From an uncultured Pelagibacteraceae bacterium (GTDB taxonomy: Bacteria > Pseudomonadota > Alphaproteobacteria > Pelagibacterales > Pelagibacteraceae), in contig CABXUR010000003.1 of the NCBI GenBank assembly GCA_902515485.1, forward strand, positions 1 through 64,000: 64,000 nucleotides of DNA, written 5' to 3'. Of the stretch, positions 21,015 through 28,935 are shown piece by piece. A program made the translations under genes and the position numbers. How positions within the stretch are numbered: the first letter of the stretch is position 1; every line of letters starts with the position of its first letter. Below the pieces are notes generated by a model. The model was not told the origin of the DNA and ran no database searches. It worked only from the letters and a program-made list of their open reading frames with translations.

Positions 21015-21061
21015 GAAATCGAATAGTTTTAAATGAATATTTTTTAAGTTACGAAGTCTAA

Positions 21062-21829
21062 ATGTTTCAAAATATTATAGAAGTTTTAATTCTATCAGCA
21101 ATCCAAGGCATATCTGAATTTCTACCAATAAGCTCATCGGCACATTTAATATTAGTTTCTAGCTTATATGAATTTAAATCAAGCTCTTTATTAATAGATA
21201 TTAGTCTTCATTTAGGTTCATTGTTTGCAATAATTTATTTTTTTCGAAAAGAATTACTGGATATTAAAAATAATCAGAGAATCTTATGTTTAATTACGAT
21301 AGGATCAATTCCTCTTATAATAGTTGGATATTTTTTATACACAACAGGTATTATTTATAGTTTAAGAAATATTGAACTAATTGCTTGGACAACTTTAATA
21401 TTTGGAATTATTTTATACATTGCTGACAAAAGTCGTTTTGATAAAAAAATTTCAGCAAATTTAAATTTTCAATCGATTCTAATTATTGGATTATTTCAAA
21501 TATTTTCATTAATTCCTGGTGTTAGTAGGGCAGGGATTACAATGACAGCAGCAAGGATTTTAAAATTTAATAGAGTAGACTCAGGTAAAATTTCATTCTT
21601 ACTTTCAATTCCTGCGCTTAGTGGTGCAAGCTTTCTTGGATTGAAAGATTTATTTGATCAATCAATAGAGTTTAATTATCTGGTTATAATCTCAATTGTA
21701 TCTTCATTCATTTTTTCTTTTGTAACAGTAAAATTTTTTTTAGAATATATTAATAAATTTTCTATGAATGCTTTTGTAATTTACAGAATTATAATAGCTT
21801 TACTTCTATTTTTTATAATTTATTTTTAA
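21062..21829 (+). CDS. uppP: Undecaprenyl-diphosphatase
   Basis: Inner-membrane BacA/UppP phosphatase that recycles undecaprenyl pyrophosphate for peptidoglycan and glycan synthesis. The 255-residue polytopic protein has the two active-site segments QGISEFLPISSSAH (15-28) and PGVSRAGITMTAAR (about 157-170). Length is near the family norm. It is expressed divergently from gltD. Its last 17 bases overlap the 3' end of the convergent EamA transporter. Confidence 0.95.
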   Translation: MFQNIIEVLILSAIQGISEFLPISSSAHLILVSSLYEFKSSSLLIDISLHLGSLFAIIYFFRKELLDIKNNQRILCLITIGSIPLIIVGYFLYTTGIIYSLRNIELIAWTTLIFGIILYIADKSRFDKKISANLNFQSILIIGLFQIFSLIPGVSRAGITMTAARILKFNRVDSGKISFLLSIPALSGASFLGLKDLFDQSIEFNYLVIISIVSSFIFSFVTVKFFLEYINKFSMNAFVIYRIIIALLLFFIIYF

Positions 21830-22703
21830 TCTCTGGAGCTAATTGAGAAAATATAACAGCTATTAATATTAATATACATCCAATAATATTATCAATATCA
21901 AGTATCTGATTTAAGATTATCCAAGCTGCAATTACTGCAAACACTCCTTCAAGAGAGTATATAATTGCAGCAGGAGCTTCATCAATATTTTTTTGTGCAA
22001 ACATTTGAAGTGTAAACGCAATACCACCAGATAAAACTCCAGCATAAATTATAGATGAGCTTTCTAGAAAAATATTTGATAAAACAACATCTTCAAAAGT
22101 GTATGCTGAAATTATTGATAGTGTAGCTACAAATACCGCTTGTAAAGCAGCATAAAACATTGGGATATCGAATATTTTCATAAATTTGCCTGCAAAAATT
22201 ATATGAAAAGCCCAAAATAAAGAACATAAAATTACAAGTGCATCACCTTTCATAATTTCTGAGTCAGAGAAATTGCTTAAGAGATAAACTCCATATACAC
22301 AAAGGGCAATTGAAGGCCAAATACTCCAATGAACTTTTTGAGAATATAAAAAAAATAACAATATTGGTACTAAAGGTACATAAAATACAGTGAAAAAAGC
22401 AGCATTTGCAACATTTGTGTATTGAAGGGAAGCTTGTTGCAAAGATGTGCCTAAAAATAAAGAAAAACCCATGAACACAAGATATTTAATAAATCTTTTT
22501 CTATCTATATTTATTTGGTTAATAATTTTTTTTTTTTCAAATATTAGTGCGAAAGGCAATATGGCTACAAAACCAACAAGAAATCTAGCTGCATTAAAAG
22601 TTAAAGGACCAATATTGTCCATACCCGTATCTTGAGCGATAAAAGCAGTTCCCCAAATAAATGTTGTAATTAAAGCGCAAATTAATGATAAAGATTTTGT
22701 CAT
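21813..22703 (-). CDS. EamA/DMT-family transporter
   Basis: A 296-residue integral membrane protein with about ten predicted helices arranged as two EamA repeats. Typical features are FIWGTAFIAQ in helix 1, the helix-3/4 stretch TSLQQASLQYTNVANAAFF, and the second-repeat SLEGVFAVIAAWIILNQ. Family members export or import amino acids, metabolites or nucleotide sugars; the substrate cannot be inferred. It is 26 bases downstream of the dioxygenase start on the same strand and tail-overlaps uppP. Confidence 0.85.
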   Translation of the reverse strand: MTKSLSLICALITTFIWGTAFIAQDTGMDNIGPLTFNAARFLVGFVAILPFALIFEKKKIINQINIDRKRFIKYLVFMGFSLFLGTSLQQASLQYTNVANAAFFTVFYVPLVPILLFFLYSQKVHWSIWPSIALCVYGVYLLSNFSDSEIMKGDALVILCSLFWAFHIIFAGKFMKIFDIPMFYAALQAVFVATLSIISAYTFEDVVLSNIFLESSSIIYAGVLSGGIAFTLQMFAQKNIDEAPAAIIYSLEGVFAVIAAWIILNQILDIDNIIGCILILIAVIFSQLAPEIKNKL

Positions 22704-22729
22704 ACCTGATTAATTGATTAGAAAATTAT

Positions 22730-23824
22730 TTAAAATATGTTGTTGATTTTACAGATACTTTCAAAATCTTCCATATTTATGTAGCAGCCAGCCATTTTTC
22801 TTTTTCCCTGAAATGAACCTCGCCCATGTAAAACTCTCCAGTTATTAAAAATTAAAAGCTCGCCAGGTTTTAAAATATATCTCCATTGATATTCAATATT
22901 GTTTGCCAAATTGTCAAATTGTGTAATTGCTTCATAAAATTTTAACATAAGCTCATTTTCCATTCTAAATTCAGCGCGATCATAGTTATTAAAGCTTACT
23001 TGAAATAATTCTTTTTTAGAGTTATGTCGGAAAATTGGTCTTCTTGCTTCAAGTATAACACCATCACCGACATATTTTCCTGGGACCTCAACGTTTGAAA
23101 GTATTTCGAATATCTCTTTTTGTTTTTTTAAAGTTTCAGCAATTTTGAAACCGTCTACCATAATCGACTCTCCGCCTGTCGCATCATAATCACAACATAA
23201 TAGTAATTGAAGCCCCGGTGCATCTTTACTGTAGGTAGAGTCGGTATGTGGTCTTAGTTCCTCTTGAGTGTAAGCGCTATCAGCCATATTTTCATTAGAC
23301 TCAAATTCCCACAATCCTCCAAAAATAGATTGTCTTACGTAACCTATCTTGTTTGCAATTACATCTACAGTTTCCATATTAGTTTTACAGTTTGTTATTA
23401 CACAGAAACCATATTCGTTTAAATTTTTAAGAAAAAATTTAAATCCATCATCAGAGACTACATCATTATAATTCAGATAAACTTGATCATTAATATCCTT
23501 ACTCTTCCATAAAGAATATTTTTGATGTGAAGTGTTTTTTTTTATCAGATTTTTTTGTAAAAATTCCGTTGAATACTTGATCATTTTTTTTGAATCTGAC
23601 CATAAAATATTAAGATAATTACCGTTTTCACTAATTGATGCCTCTTTAATGAACAGGTTTGAGTCTAATTTAGCAGTAAAAGTTTTTCTTTGGTGGCTTC
23701 TTTGATCCCAATTTTCATGATCTTTTGCATGATCTCTAAGCCAAATATTGGGAAAATTATCATCTATATTATTTTTAAATTTTACATGAAGACTATTTGG
23801 TAAAATTTTAATATTTTCTATCAT
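22730..23824 (-). CDS. Gamma-butyrobetaine/trimethyllysine-hydroxylase-like dioxygenase
   Basis: Fe(II)/2-oxoglutarate-dependent TauD-type oxygenase of 364 residues. A DUF971-like N-terminal domain (1-95) is followed by the catalytic barrel with His193, Asp195 (RPHTDSTY) and distal His333 (NNWRVLHGRGSF). Family members hydroxylate gamma-butyrobetaine or trimethyllysine on the route to carnitine. The N-terminal domain lacks the zinc-binding cysteines of classical enzymes; the equivalent loop reads WLRDHAKDHENWDQRS. Substrate is therefore uncertain. It lies 30 bases downstream of aceF and may be read from the same transcript. Confidence 0.8.
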   Translation of the reverse strand: MIENIKILPNSLHVKFKNNIDDNFPNIWLRDHAKDHENWDQRSHQRKTFTAKLDSNLFIKEASISENGNYLNILWSDSKKMIKYSTEFLQKNLIKKNTSHQKYSLWKSKDINDQVYLNYNDVVSDDGFKFFLKNLNEYGFCVITNCKTNMETVDVIANKIGYVRQSIFGGLWEFESNENMADSAYTQEELRPHTDSTYSKDAPGLQLLLCCDYDATGGESIMVDGFKIAETLKKQKEIFEILSNVEVPGKYVGDGVILEARRPIFRHNSKKELFQVSFNNYDRAEFRMENELMLKFYEAITQFDNLANNIEYQWRYILKPGELLIFNNWRVLHGRGSFQGKRKMAGCYINMEDFESICKINNIF

Positions 23825-23854
23825 TTGTTAAATCTAAGATATTTTTTATAAAAA

Positions 23855-25120
23855 TTACATTGCTAATTTATAAGCAAAATTCCTACCTAAATTTTCTTTT
23901 AAATCATTGTTAAATCTCGCTGCCTCTGCACCATCTATAATTCTATGATCATAAGAAAGAGATAAGGGTAACATTGTTCTTGCTTGAAATTTTCCATCAA
24001 TCAATATTTGTTTTTTTTGAGATTTGCCTACTCCTAAAATTGCAACTTCTGGAAAATTTATAATTGGAGTAAAAAATGAACCTCCTATGCCGCCTAAACT
24101 TGTGATAGTCATAGAACCACCAAATAATTCTTTTTTATCAATTTTAAGATTTCTGCAAAGTTCACTTACTTCTTTTAATTCTTTACTAAGAAATGAAATT
24201 TTCTTGTTATTAGCATTTCTGATTTTAGGAACCATTAAACCATTAGGTGTATCAACAGCAATCCCAATATGAAAATATTTTTTTAATGTCATTTTTCCAG
24301 TTTCAATTTCATCAATAGAAGAATTAAAAGATGGGAATTTTTTCAAAGAGGCTACTAGTGCTTTGATTATAAATGCCAAAGGAGTAATTTTAATTCTTTC
24401 TCCAGTATACATATCTTTTAGAGAACTTCTAAAATTCTCCATTTCTGTTATATCTGCCTCATCATGGTTTGTTACATGCGGTATTGTTGTCCAAGAATTA
24501 GTTAAATATATTGAGGATAATTTTTTTACTCTTGAAATTTCTTTAACTTCAATTTCTCCAAAATCAGAGTGTTCAAATTCATTTTTAATTTTATTTGTCT
24601 TATCTTCTTTTATTTCAACAATATTTTTTGGTTTAGATAAAACAAATTTTTTAATATCTTCCTCAATAACTCTTCCATCTTTTTCACTTCCTATAACTTG
24701 ATTAATATCAACTCCAAGTTCTCTTGCAAATTTTCGAGCTTTCGGACTTGCAGAAGATATTTCTTTAGATAAAGTTTTAATTTGATTATTCGTAGCTTGT
24801 TCTGGTTCTGGTTTAATAACTTTAATTTTTTTAGACTCTTTTTCAATAGTAGGCTTTTCCTCATCTTTTTTATTTGTTTGAGGCTCTCTTTCTAAAATTA
24901 ATATTAAATCACCTTCTGAAACTTTATCTCCTACTTTTAATTTTAATGATTTAATCTTACCCTCAAAGTTAGATGGAATTTCTACGCTTGATTTATCACT
25001 TTCAATTGTTATCAGTGGATCATTTGTTTTTATTGTTTGACCTTTAGAGACTAAAACTTCAATAACCTCAACATCTTTAAATTCTCCAATATTTGGTACT
25101 TTAATTTCAGTTTCTAACAT
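23855..25120 (-). CDS. aceF: Pyruvate dehydrogenase E2 (dihydrolipoyl acetyltransferase)
   Basis: Core of the pyruvate dehydrogenase complex, transferring acetyl groups to CoA. The 421-residue protein has one lipoyl domain (1-78, Lys43 in ESDKSSVEIP) and a charged flexible linker. A peripheral-subunit-binding domain (about 122-155, SPKARKFARELGVD) and the catalytic domain, ending with active-site SYDHRIIDGAEAARF, follow. It has one lipoyl domain where enteric E2 has three; the second lipoyl domain of this complex is fused to E1 next door. It overlaps aceE by one base. No E3 (lpd) gene is adjacent. Confidence 0.95.
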   Translation of the reverse strand: MLETEIKVPNIGEFKDVEVIEVLVSKGQTIKTNDPLITIESDKSSVEIPSNFEGKIKSLKLKVGDKVSEGDLILILEREPQTNKKDEEKPTIEKESKKIKVIKPEPEQATNNQIKTLSKEISSASPKARKFARELGVDINQVIGSEKDGRVIEEDIKKFVLSKPKNIVEIKEDKTNKIKNEFEHSDFGEIEVKEISRVKKLSSIYLTNSWTTIPHVTNHDEADITEMENFRSSLKDMYTGERIKITPLAFIIKALVASLKKFPSFNSSIDEIETGKMTLKKYFHIGIAVDTPNGLMVPKIRNANNKKISFLSKELKEVSELCRNLKIDKKELFGGSMTITSLGGIGGSFFTPIINFPEVAILGVGKSQKKQILIDGKFQARTMLPLSLSYDHRIIDGAEAARFNNDLKENLGRNFAYKLAM

Positions 25121-28100
25121 TATAATTTAGTAGGCATTGGTCTTTCGCCATCAATGTTATATTTTTTTATAGCCTCTTTTGCATATTTTGAAGTTATTAA
25201 TTGCTCTTTAGCTAACACGCTTAAACTATAAGCAACTAAGTGTTCTTTATCTACTTCAAAAAATTTTCTAAGTTTTTTTCTCGTATCACTTCTACCAAAT
25301 CCATCTGTTCCTAGAGAATAAAAACTTTTATTAGTATACGGTCTAATTTGATCTGAATGCATCCTCATATAATCTGAAGCTGCCATAATGGGTCCCTCTG
25401 TTTTACCTAAACATTTTTCTACGTATGAAATTTTTTGATCTTTATCTGGATTTAATAAATTGTATCTTTCTACCTCCATACCATCTTTTCTTAACTCATT
25501 AAAACTTGTAACGCTCCAAATTTCACTATCTATTTGATAGTCAGTTTGTAGAATATCAGCAGCTGATATCATTTCACGTAAAATTGTACCTGAACCTAAA
25601 AGTTGAATTTTTGTTTTTTTAAATTTGTTAAATTCTCTAACCTTATACATGCCTTTAAGAATTCCCTCTTCACAGTTCTTATCTTTTGGTATCTCAGGAT
25701 GAGAATAGTTTTCATTCATAGTAGTAATATAATAAAAAACATTTTCTTTTTTTTCATGCATTCGCCTCATACCTTCTCTAAAAATAACTGCTAATTCGTA
25801 ATGAAAAGTTGGATCATAAGTAACACAATTGGGTATTGTTGAAGCTATTAAATGACTATGCCCATCTTGGTGTTGAAGACCTTCACCTGCTAGTGTTGTC
25901 CTACCTGCGGTAGCTCCAATTAAAAAACCTCTTGCTTGACTATCGCCTGCTGCCCATGCAAGATCCCCAACTCTTTGAAACCCAAACATTGAGTAAAAAA
26001 TATAGATTGGTATCATTTCTATATCATGATTTGTGTATGCTGTAGCGGCTGCAATCCAAGATGACATCGCACCAGCTTCATTAATTCCTTCTTCTAATAC
26101 TTGGCCACTTTTTTCTTCACGATAAGAACTTAATTGAGCTGCATCTTCAGGTTCATATTTTTGCCCTTCGTGGGCATAAATACCTATTTTTTGAAAAAAT
26201 CCCTCCATACCAAAAGTTCTTGCCTCATCAGGGATAATTGGAACTAATCGTGGTGAAATATTTTTATCTCTTAGTAAATTTGTCAACATTCTTACTAAAG
26301 CCATAGTAGTAGACATTTCTTTTTCACCAGTTGAAACTTTCATAAAATCAAAAATATCTTTTGATGGAGTTTTAATAGGCTTCGCGTAAGTTGTTCTTTC
26401 TGGTAAAAAACCACCTAAGTTTAATCTTCGCTCTTTCAAATACTTAATCTCAGGTGATTTATCGTCAGGTTTAAAATATTCAATATTTCTAACTTGTTCA
26501 TCTGTTAAAGGTACGTCAAATCGATCTCTGTAATACATCAAATCATCAACATCTAATTTTTTTGTTTGGTGAGTTGTATTAACACTTTCACCCGTCTTAC
26601 CCATTCCATAGCCTTTTATAGTTTTAGCTATAATTACGGTAGGACTTCCTCGGTTTTTAGAGGCTTTATCATATGCAGCAAAAACTTTATGTGGATCATG
26701 ACCGCCTCTATTTAGTCTCCAGATATCTTTATCTGACAAACTAGAGACTAATTCATGTGTCTCAGAATATTTTCCAAAAAATTTTTCTCTGACGTATGCT
26801 CCATCTCTTGCTTTCATTGCTTGGTATTCACCATCAACTGTTTCATTCATTATTTTTATTAAATGACCAGTTTTATCGTTGGCTATTAATGAGTCCCAAT
26901 AAGATCCCCAAATTACTTTTATTACATTCCATCCAGCTCCTCGGAAACTACCTTCCAGTTCTTGAATAATTTTTCCATTTCCTCTTACGGGACCATCTAG
27001 CCTTTGAAGATTACAGTTTATTACAAAGATTAGGTTATCTAAATTTTCTCTTGCAGCCAATCCAATTGCACCCATAGACTCAGGCTCGTCCATTTCACCA
27101 TCGCCTAAAAATGCCCAAACTTTTCTATCCTCATCTTTTATAAGTCCTCGATTGATTAAATATTTCATATATCTTGCCTGATATATTGCAAGCATAGGTC
27201 CTAGCCCCATTGAGACAGTTGGAAACTGCCAAAATTTTGGCATCAACCAAGGATGAGGATATGATGAAAGTCCATCTGTATTAACCTCCTGCCTAAAACT
27301 ATCTAACTGTTTTTCATTCAATCTTCCTTCTAAGAAAGCTCTCGCATACATGCCTGGTGCACTATGTCCTTGAAAGTAAATTAAATCACCACCAAATTTA
27401 TTATTTTTTGCTCTCCAAAAGTGATTCATTCCTACATCATATAATGTTGCTGCTGATGCAAATGTACCTATATGTCCACCCAGCTCAGGAAATTTTTTAT
27501 TTGCTCTTACTACCATTGCAGCTGCGTTCCATCTAATTAAGGATCTAATTCTTCTTTCAATATTTTGATCTCCATTTGATTTTACCTCTGCCTCTGGAGG
27601 AATTGTGTTGATATAAGGAGTATTTTGAGTGTATGGAATATTAGCACCTTCTCTATATGCTTTGTTGATTAACTCTTTGATTAAAAAGTGAGCTCTTTGA
27701 TTACCATCCTTAGAAATTACAGCAGATAAAGACTCTAGCCAATCTTGTGTTTCCAAAGGATCGATGTCACCACTTTTGGTTACTTGAATAATTGACTGTT
27801 CTTTTTTTTTGACTGGTTCTCGAGTAATTTCAGTTTCTTCTTTTTGTTGTGCCATTGCGGCTTCTGCTTGTTTGATAATACTCTCAGTATCTTTTGGAAT
27901 TGACTTATCGTCTAAAATTTTACTAGAGGAAGAAATATTTAAAAGCAAATCATCTTTTGAAACTTTATCACCTACTTTGATTGCTATATTTTCTATTTTT
28001 CCTGAAACAGTAGAGGGAATTTCAACGCTAGATTTATCACTTTCAATGGTAATAACTGGATCGTTTACTTTTATCTGATCACCTTCTTTGACAAGAATTT

Positions 28101-28158
28101 CAATAACCTCAACATCTTCAAAATCTCCAATATCTGGAACAACTAATTTTTCAGTCAT
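25120..28158 (-). CDS. aceE: Pyruvate dehydrogenase E1 with N-terminal lipoyl domain
   Basis: Homodimeric thiamine-diphosphate E1 that decarboxylates pyruvate and acetylates lipoate. Residues 1-76 form a lipoyl domain (Lys42 in ESDKSSVEIP) closely similar to that of the adjacent E2. A linker of about 50 residues rich in Glu, Lys and Gln follows. The E1 proper starts near DIDPLETQDWLESL at about 130 and includes the TPP motif LGDGEMDEPESMGA with downstream INCNLQRLDGPV. At 1012 residues it is some 120 longer than ordinary AceE (about 885), which the extra domain accounts for. The reading frame is continuous. Confidence 0.95.
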   Translation of the reverse strand: MTEKLVVPDIGDFEDVEVIEILVKEGDQIKVNDPVITIESDKSSVEIPSTVSGKIENIAIKVGDKVSKDDLLLNISSSSKILDDKSIPKDTESIIKQAEAAMAQQKEETEITREPVKKKEQSIIQVTKSGDIDPLETQDWLESLSAVISKDGNQRAHFLIKELINKAYREGANIPYTQNTPYINTIPPEAEVKSNGDQNIERRIRSLIRWNAAAMVVRANKKFPELGGHIGTFASAATLYDVGMNHFWRAKNNKFGGDLIYFQGHSAPGMYARAFLEGRLNEKQLDSFRQEVNTDGLSSYPHPWLMPKFWQFPTVSMGLGPMLAIYQARYMKYLINRGLIKDEDRKVWAFLGDGEMDEPESMGAIGLAARENLDNLIFVINCNLQRLDGPVRGNGKIIQELEGSFRGAGWNVIKVIWGSYWDSLIANDKTGHLIKIMNETVDGEYQAMKARDGAYVREKFFGKYSETHELVSSLSDKDIWRLNRGGHDPHKVFAAYDKASKNRGSPTVIIAKTIKGYGMGKTGESVNTTHQTKKLDVDDLMYYRDRFDVPLTDEQVRNIEYFKPDDKSPEIKYLKERRLNLGGFLPERTTYAKPIKTPSKDIFDFMKVSTGEKEMSTTMALVRMLTNLLRDKNISPRLVPIIPDEARTFGMEGFFQKIGIYAHEGQKYEPEDAAQLSSYREEKSGQVLEEGINEAGAMSSWIAAATAYTNHDIEMIPIYIFYSMFGFQRVGDLAWAAGDSQARGFLIGATAGRTTLAGEGLQHQDGHSHLIASTIPNCVTYDPTFHYELAVIFREGMRRMHEKKENVFYYITTMNENYSHPEIPKDKNCEEGILKGMYKVREFNKFKKTKIQLLGSGTILREMISAADILQTDYQIDSEIWSVTSFNELRKDGMEVERYNLLNPDKDQKISYVEKCLGKTEGPIMAASDYMRMHSDQIRPYTNKSFYSLGTDGFGRSDTRKKLRKFFEVDKEHLVAYSLSVLAKEQLITSKYAKEAIKKYNIDGERPMPTKL

Positions 28159-28321
28159 TTTTTAAACGGTTTATATACCTAAAAAAAAAGTATATTTAAT
28201 GATATTTTAGCACATAAATCAGGAATTTTATGCAAAGCTGTAATTTTATTGAACAAAAATTGTTAATATAATTCAAAAATACAGTAACTTCATATTATTT
28301 TTTAAAAAAAAATTAATTTAA

Positions 28322-28398
28322 GGACCGCTGGCCAAATTGGATAAGGCGCTCGGCTACGAACCGGGAGATTCCAGATTCGAGTTCTGGGCGGTCCACCA
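28322..28398 (+). tRNA. tRNA-Arg (anticodon ACG)
   Basis: A complete cloverleaf can be drawn. Acceptor stem GGACCGC pairs with GCGGTCC, and anticodon stem CTCGG/CCGGG encloses loop CTACGAA with anticodon ACG at 28356-28358. T-arm CCAGA-TTCGAGT-TCTGG follows. The discriminator is A and CCA is genome-encoded (28396-28398). With A34 deaminated to inosine it would read CGU, CGC and CGA. A 32-codon gene starts 15 bases after the CCA. Confidence 0.96.
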
Positions 28399-28412
28399 AA
28401 AAAGGAACTTAA

Positions 28413-28511
28413 ATGTTAGATTGGTTACTTAAGGCATCACTTCAAAAATCAGTAATATATTTTTTTATAATTATTCTTATAATTTTAGTAATTTTAACTT
28501 TTGTATTATAA
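28413..28511 (+). CDS. Small single-span membrane protein (32 aa)
   Basis: ATG at 28413 opens a 32-codon frame ending TAA at 28509-28511. The peptide starts MLDWLLKASLQKSV and is followed by a long hydrophobic run of Ile/Leu/Phe/Val, so it would form one transmembrane helix with a short N-terminal segment. A good ribosome-binding site (AAGGA, 28402-28406) lies six bases upstream. It sits between tRNA-Arg and the thioesterase gene (6-base gap). I do not recognise a family. Translation is likely from the RBS, spacing and hydrophobic pattern, but function is unknown. Confidence 0.6.
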   Translation: MLDWLLKASLQKSVIYFFIIILIILVILTFVL

Positions 28512-28517
28512 AAAACT

Positions 28518-28919
28518 ATGAGCAATGAATTTGAACAAATAAGTATTAAGCCTGGGTTTATGAAACATAATGGAGGTGTTTTATTTAGAACAATTTCTGA
28601 GACAGAATATGAATTTAAATCTACAATTAATGAAAATCATTTAAATGCTGCAGGCATTACTCATGGTGGTTATTTATCTGCTTTAATTGATGCTGGGGCA
28701 GGAACATCAGCTCACAGAGCAGCTAATGGAGCGCCTTGTGTAACTATTTCTTTAGATTTAAAATTTATAGGCGCTTCAAAAGTAGGTGATGAGATAACTG
28801 GATTTACAAAAATATTAAAAAAGACAAATACTCTAATATTTTTATTTTGTGAATTAAAGTGTAATGATAAAATTATAACTTCTGGATCTGGGGTTTGGAA
28901 GATATTAAAAATGAAATAA
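28518..28919 (+). CDS. PaaI-like hotdog-fold thioesterase
   Basis: A 133-residue hotdog protein with the PaaI-type HGG motif THGGYLSALIDAGAGT near residue 48. The helix-strand stretch CVTISLDLKFIGASKVGDEI follows near 78, where the acyl-CoA pocket forms. Family members hydrolyse aryl- or acyl-CoA thioesters; the substrate is not determinable. It is downstream of tRNA-Arg and the 32-residue peptide and converges on the TRAP permease gene 16 bases away. Confidence 0.85.
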   Translation: MSNEFEQISIKPGFMKHNGGVLFRTISETEYEFKSTINENHLNAAGITHGGYLSALIDAGAGTSAHRAANGAPCVTISLDLKFIGASKVGDEITGFTKILKKTNTLIFLFCELKCNDKIITSGSGVWKILKMK

Positions 28920-28935
28920 GCTAATTAGCGAACAC

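Noticed and set aside
28159-28321. Structured leader or promoter for aceE in the aceE/tRNA-Arg gap
   Set aside because: Several -10-like boxes occur but none has a -35 at proper spacing, and the weak TATAC/GTATA repeat is expected by chance.
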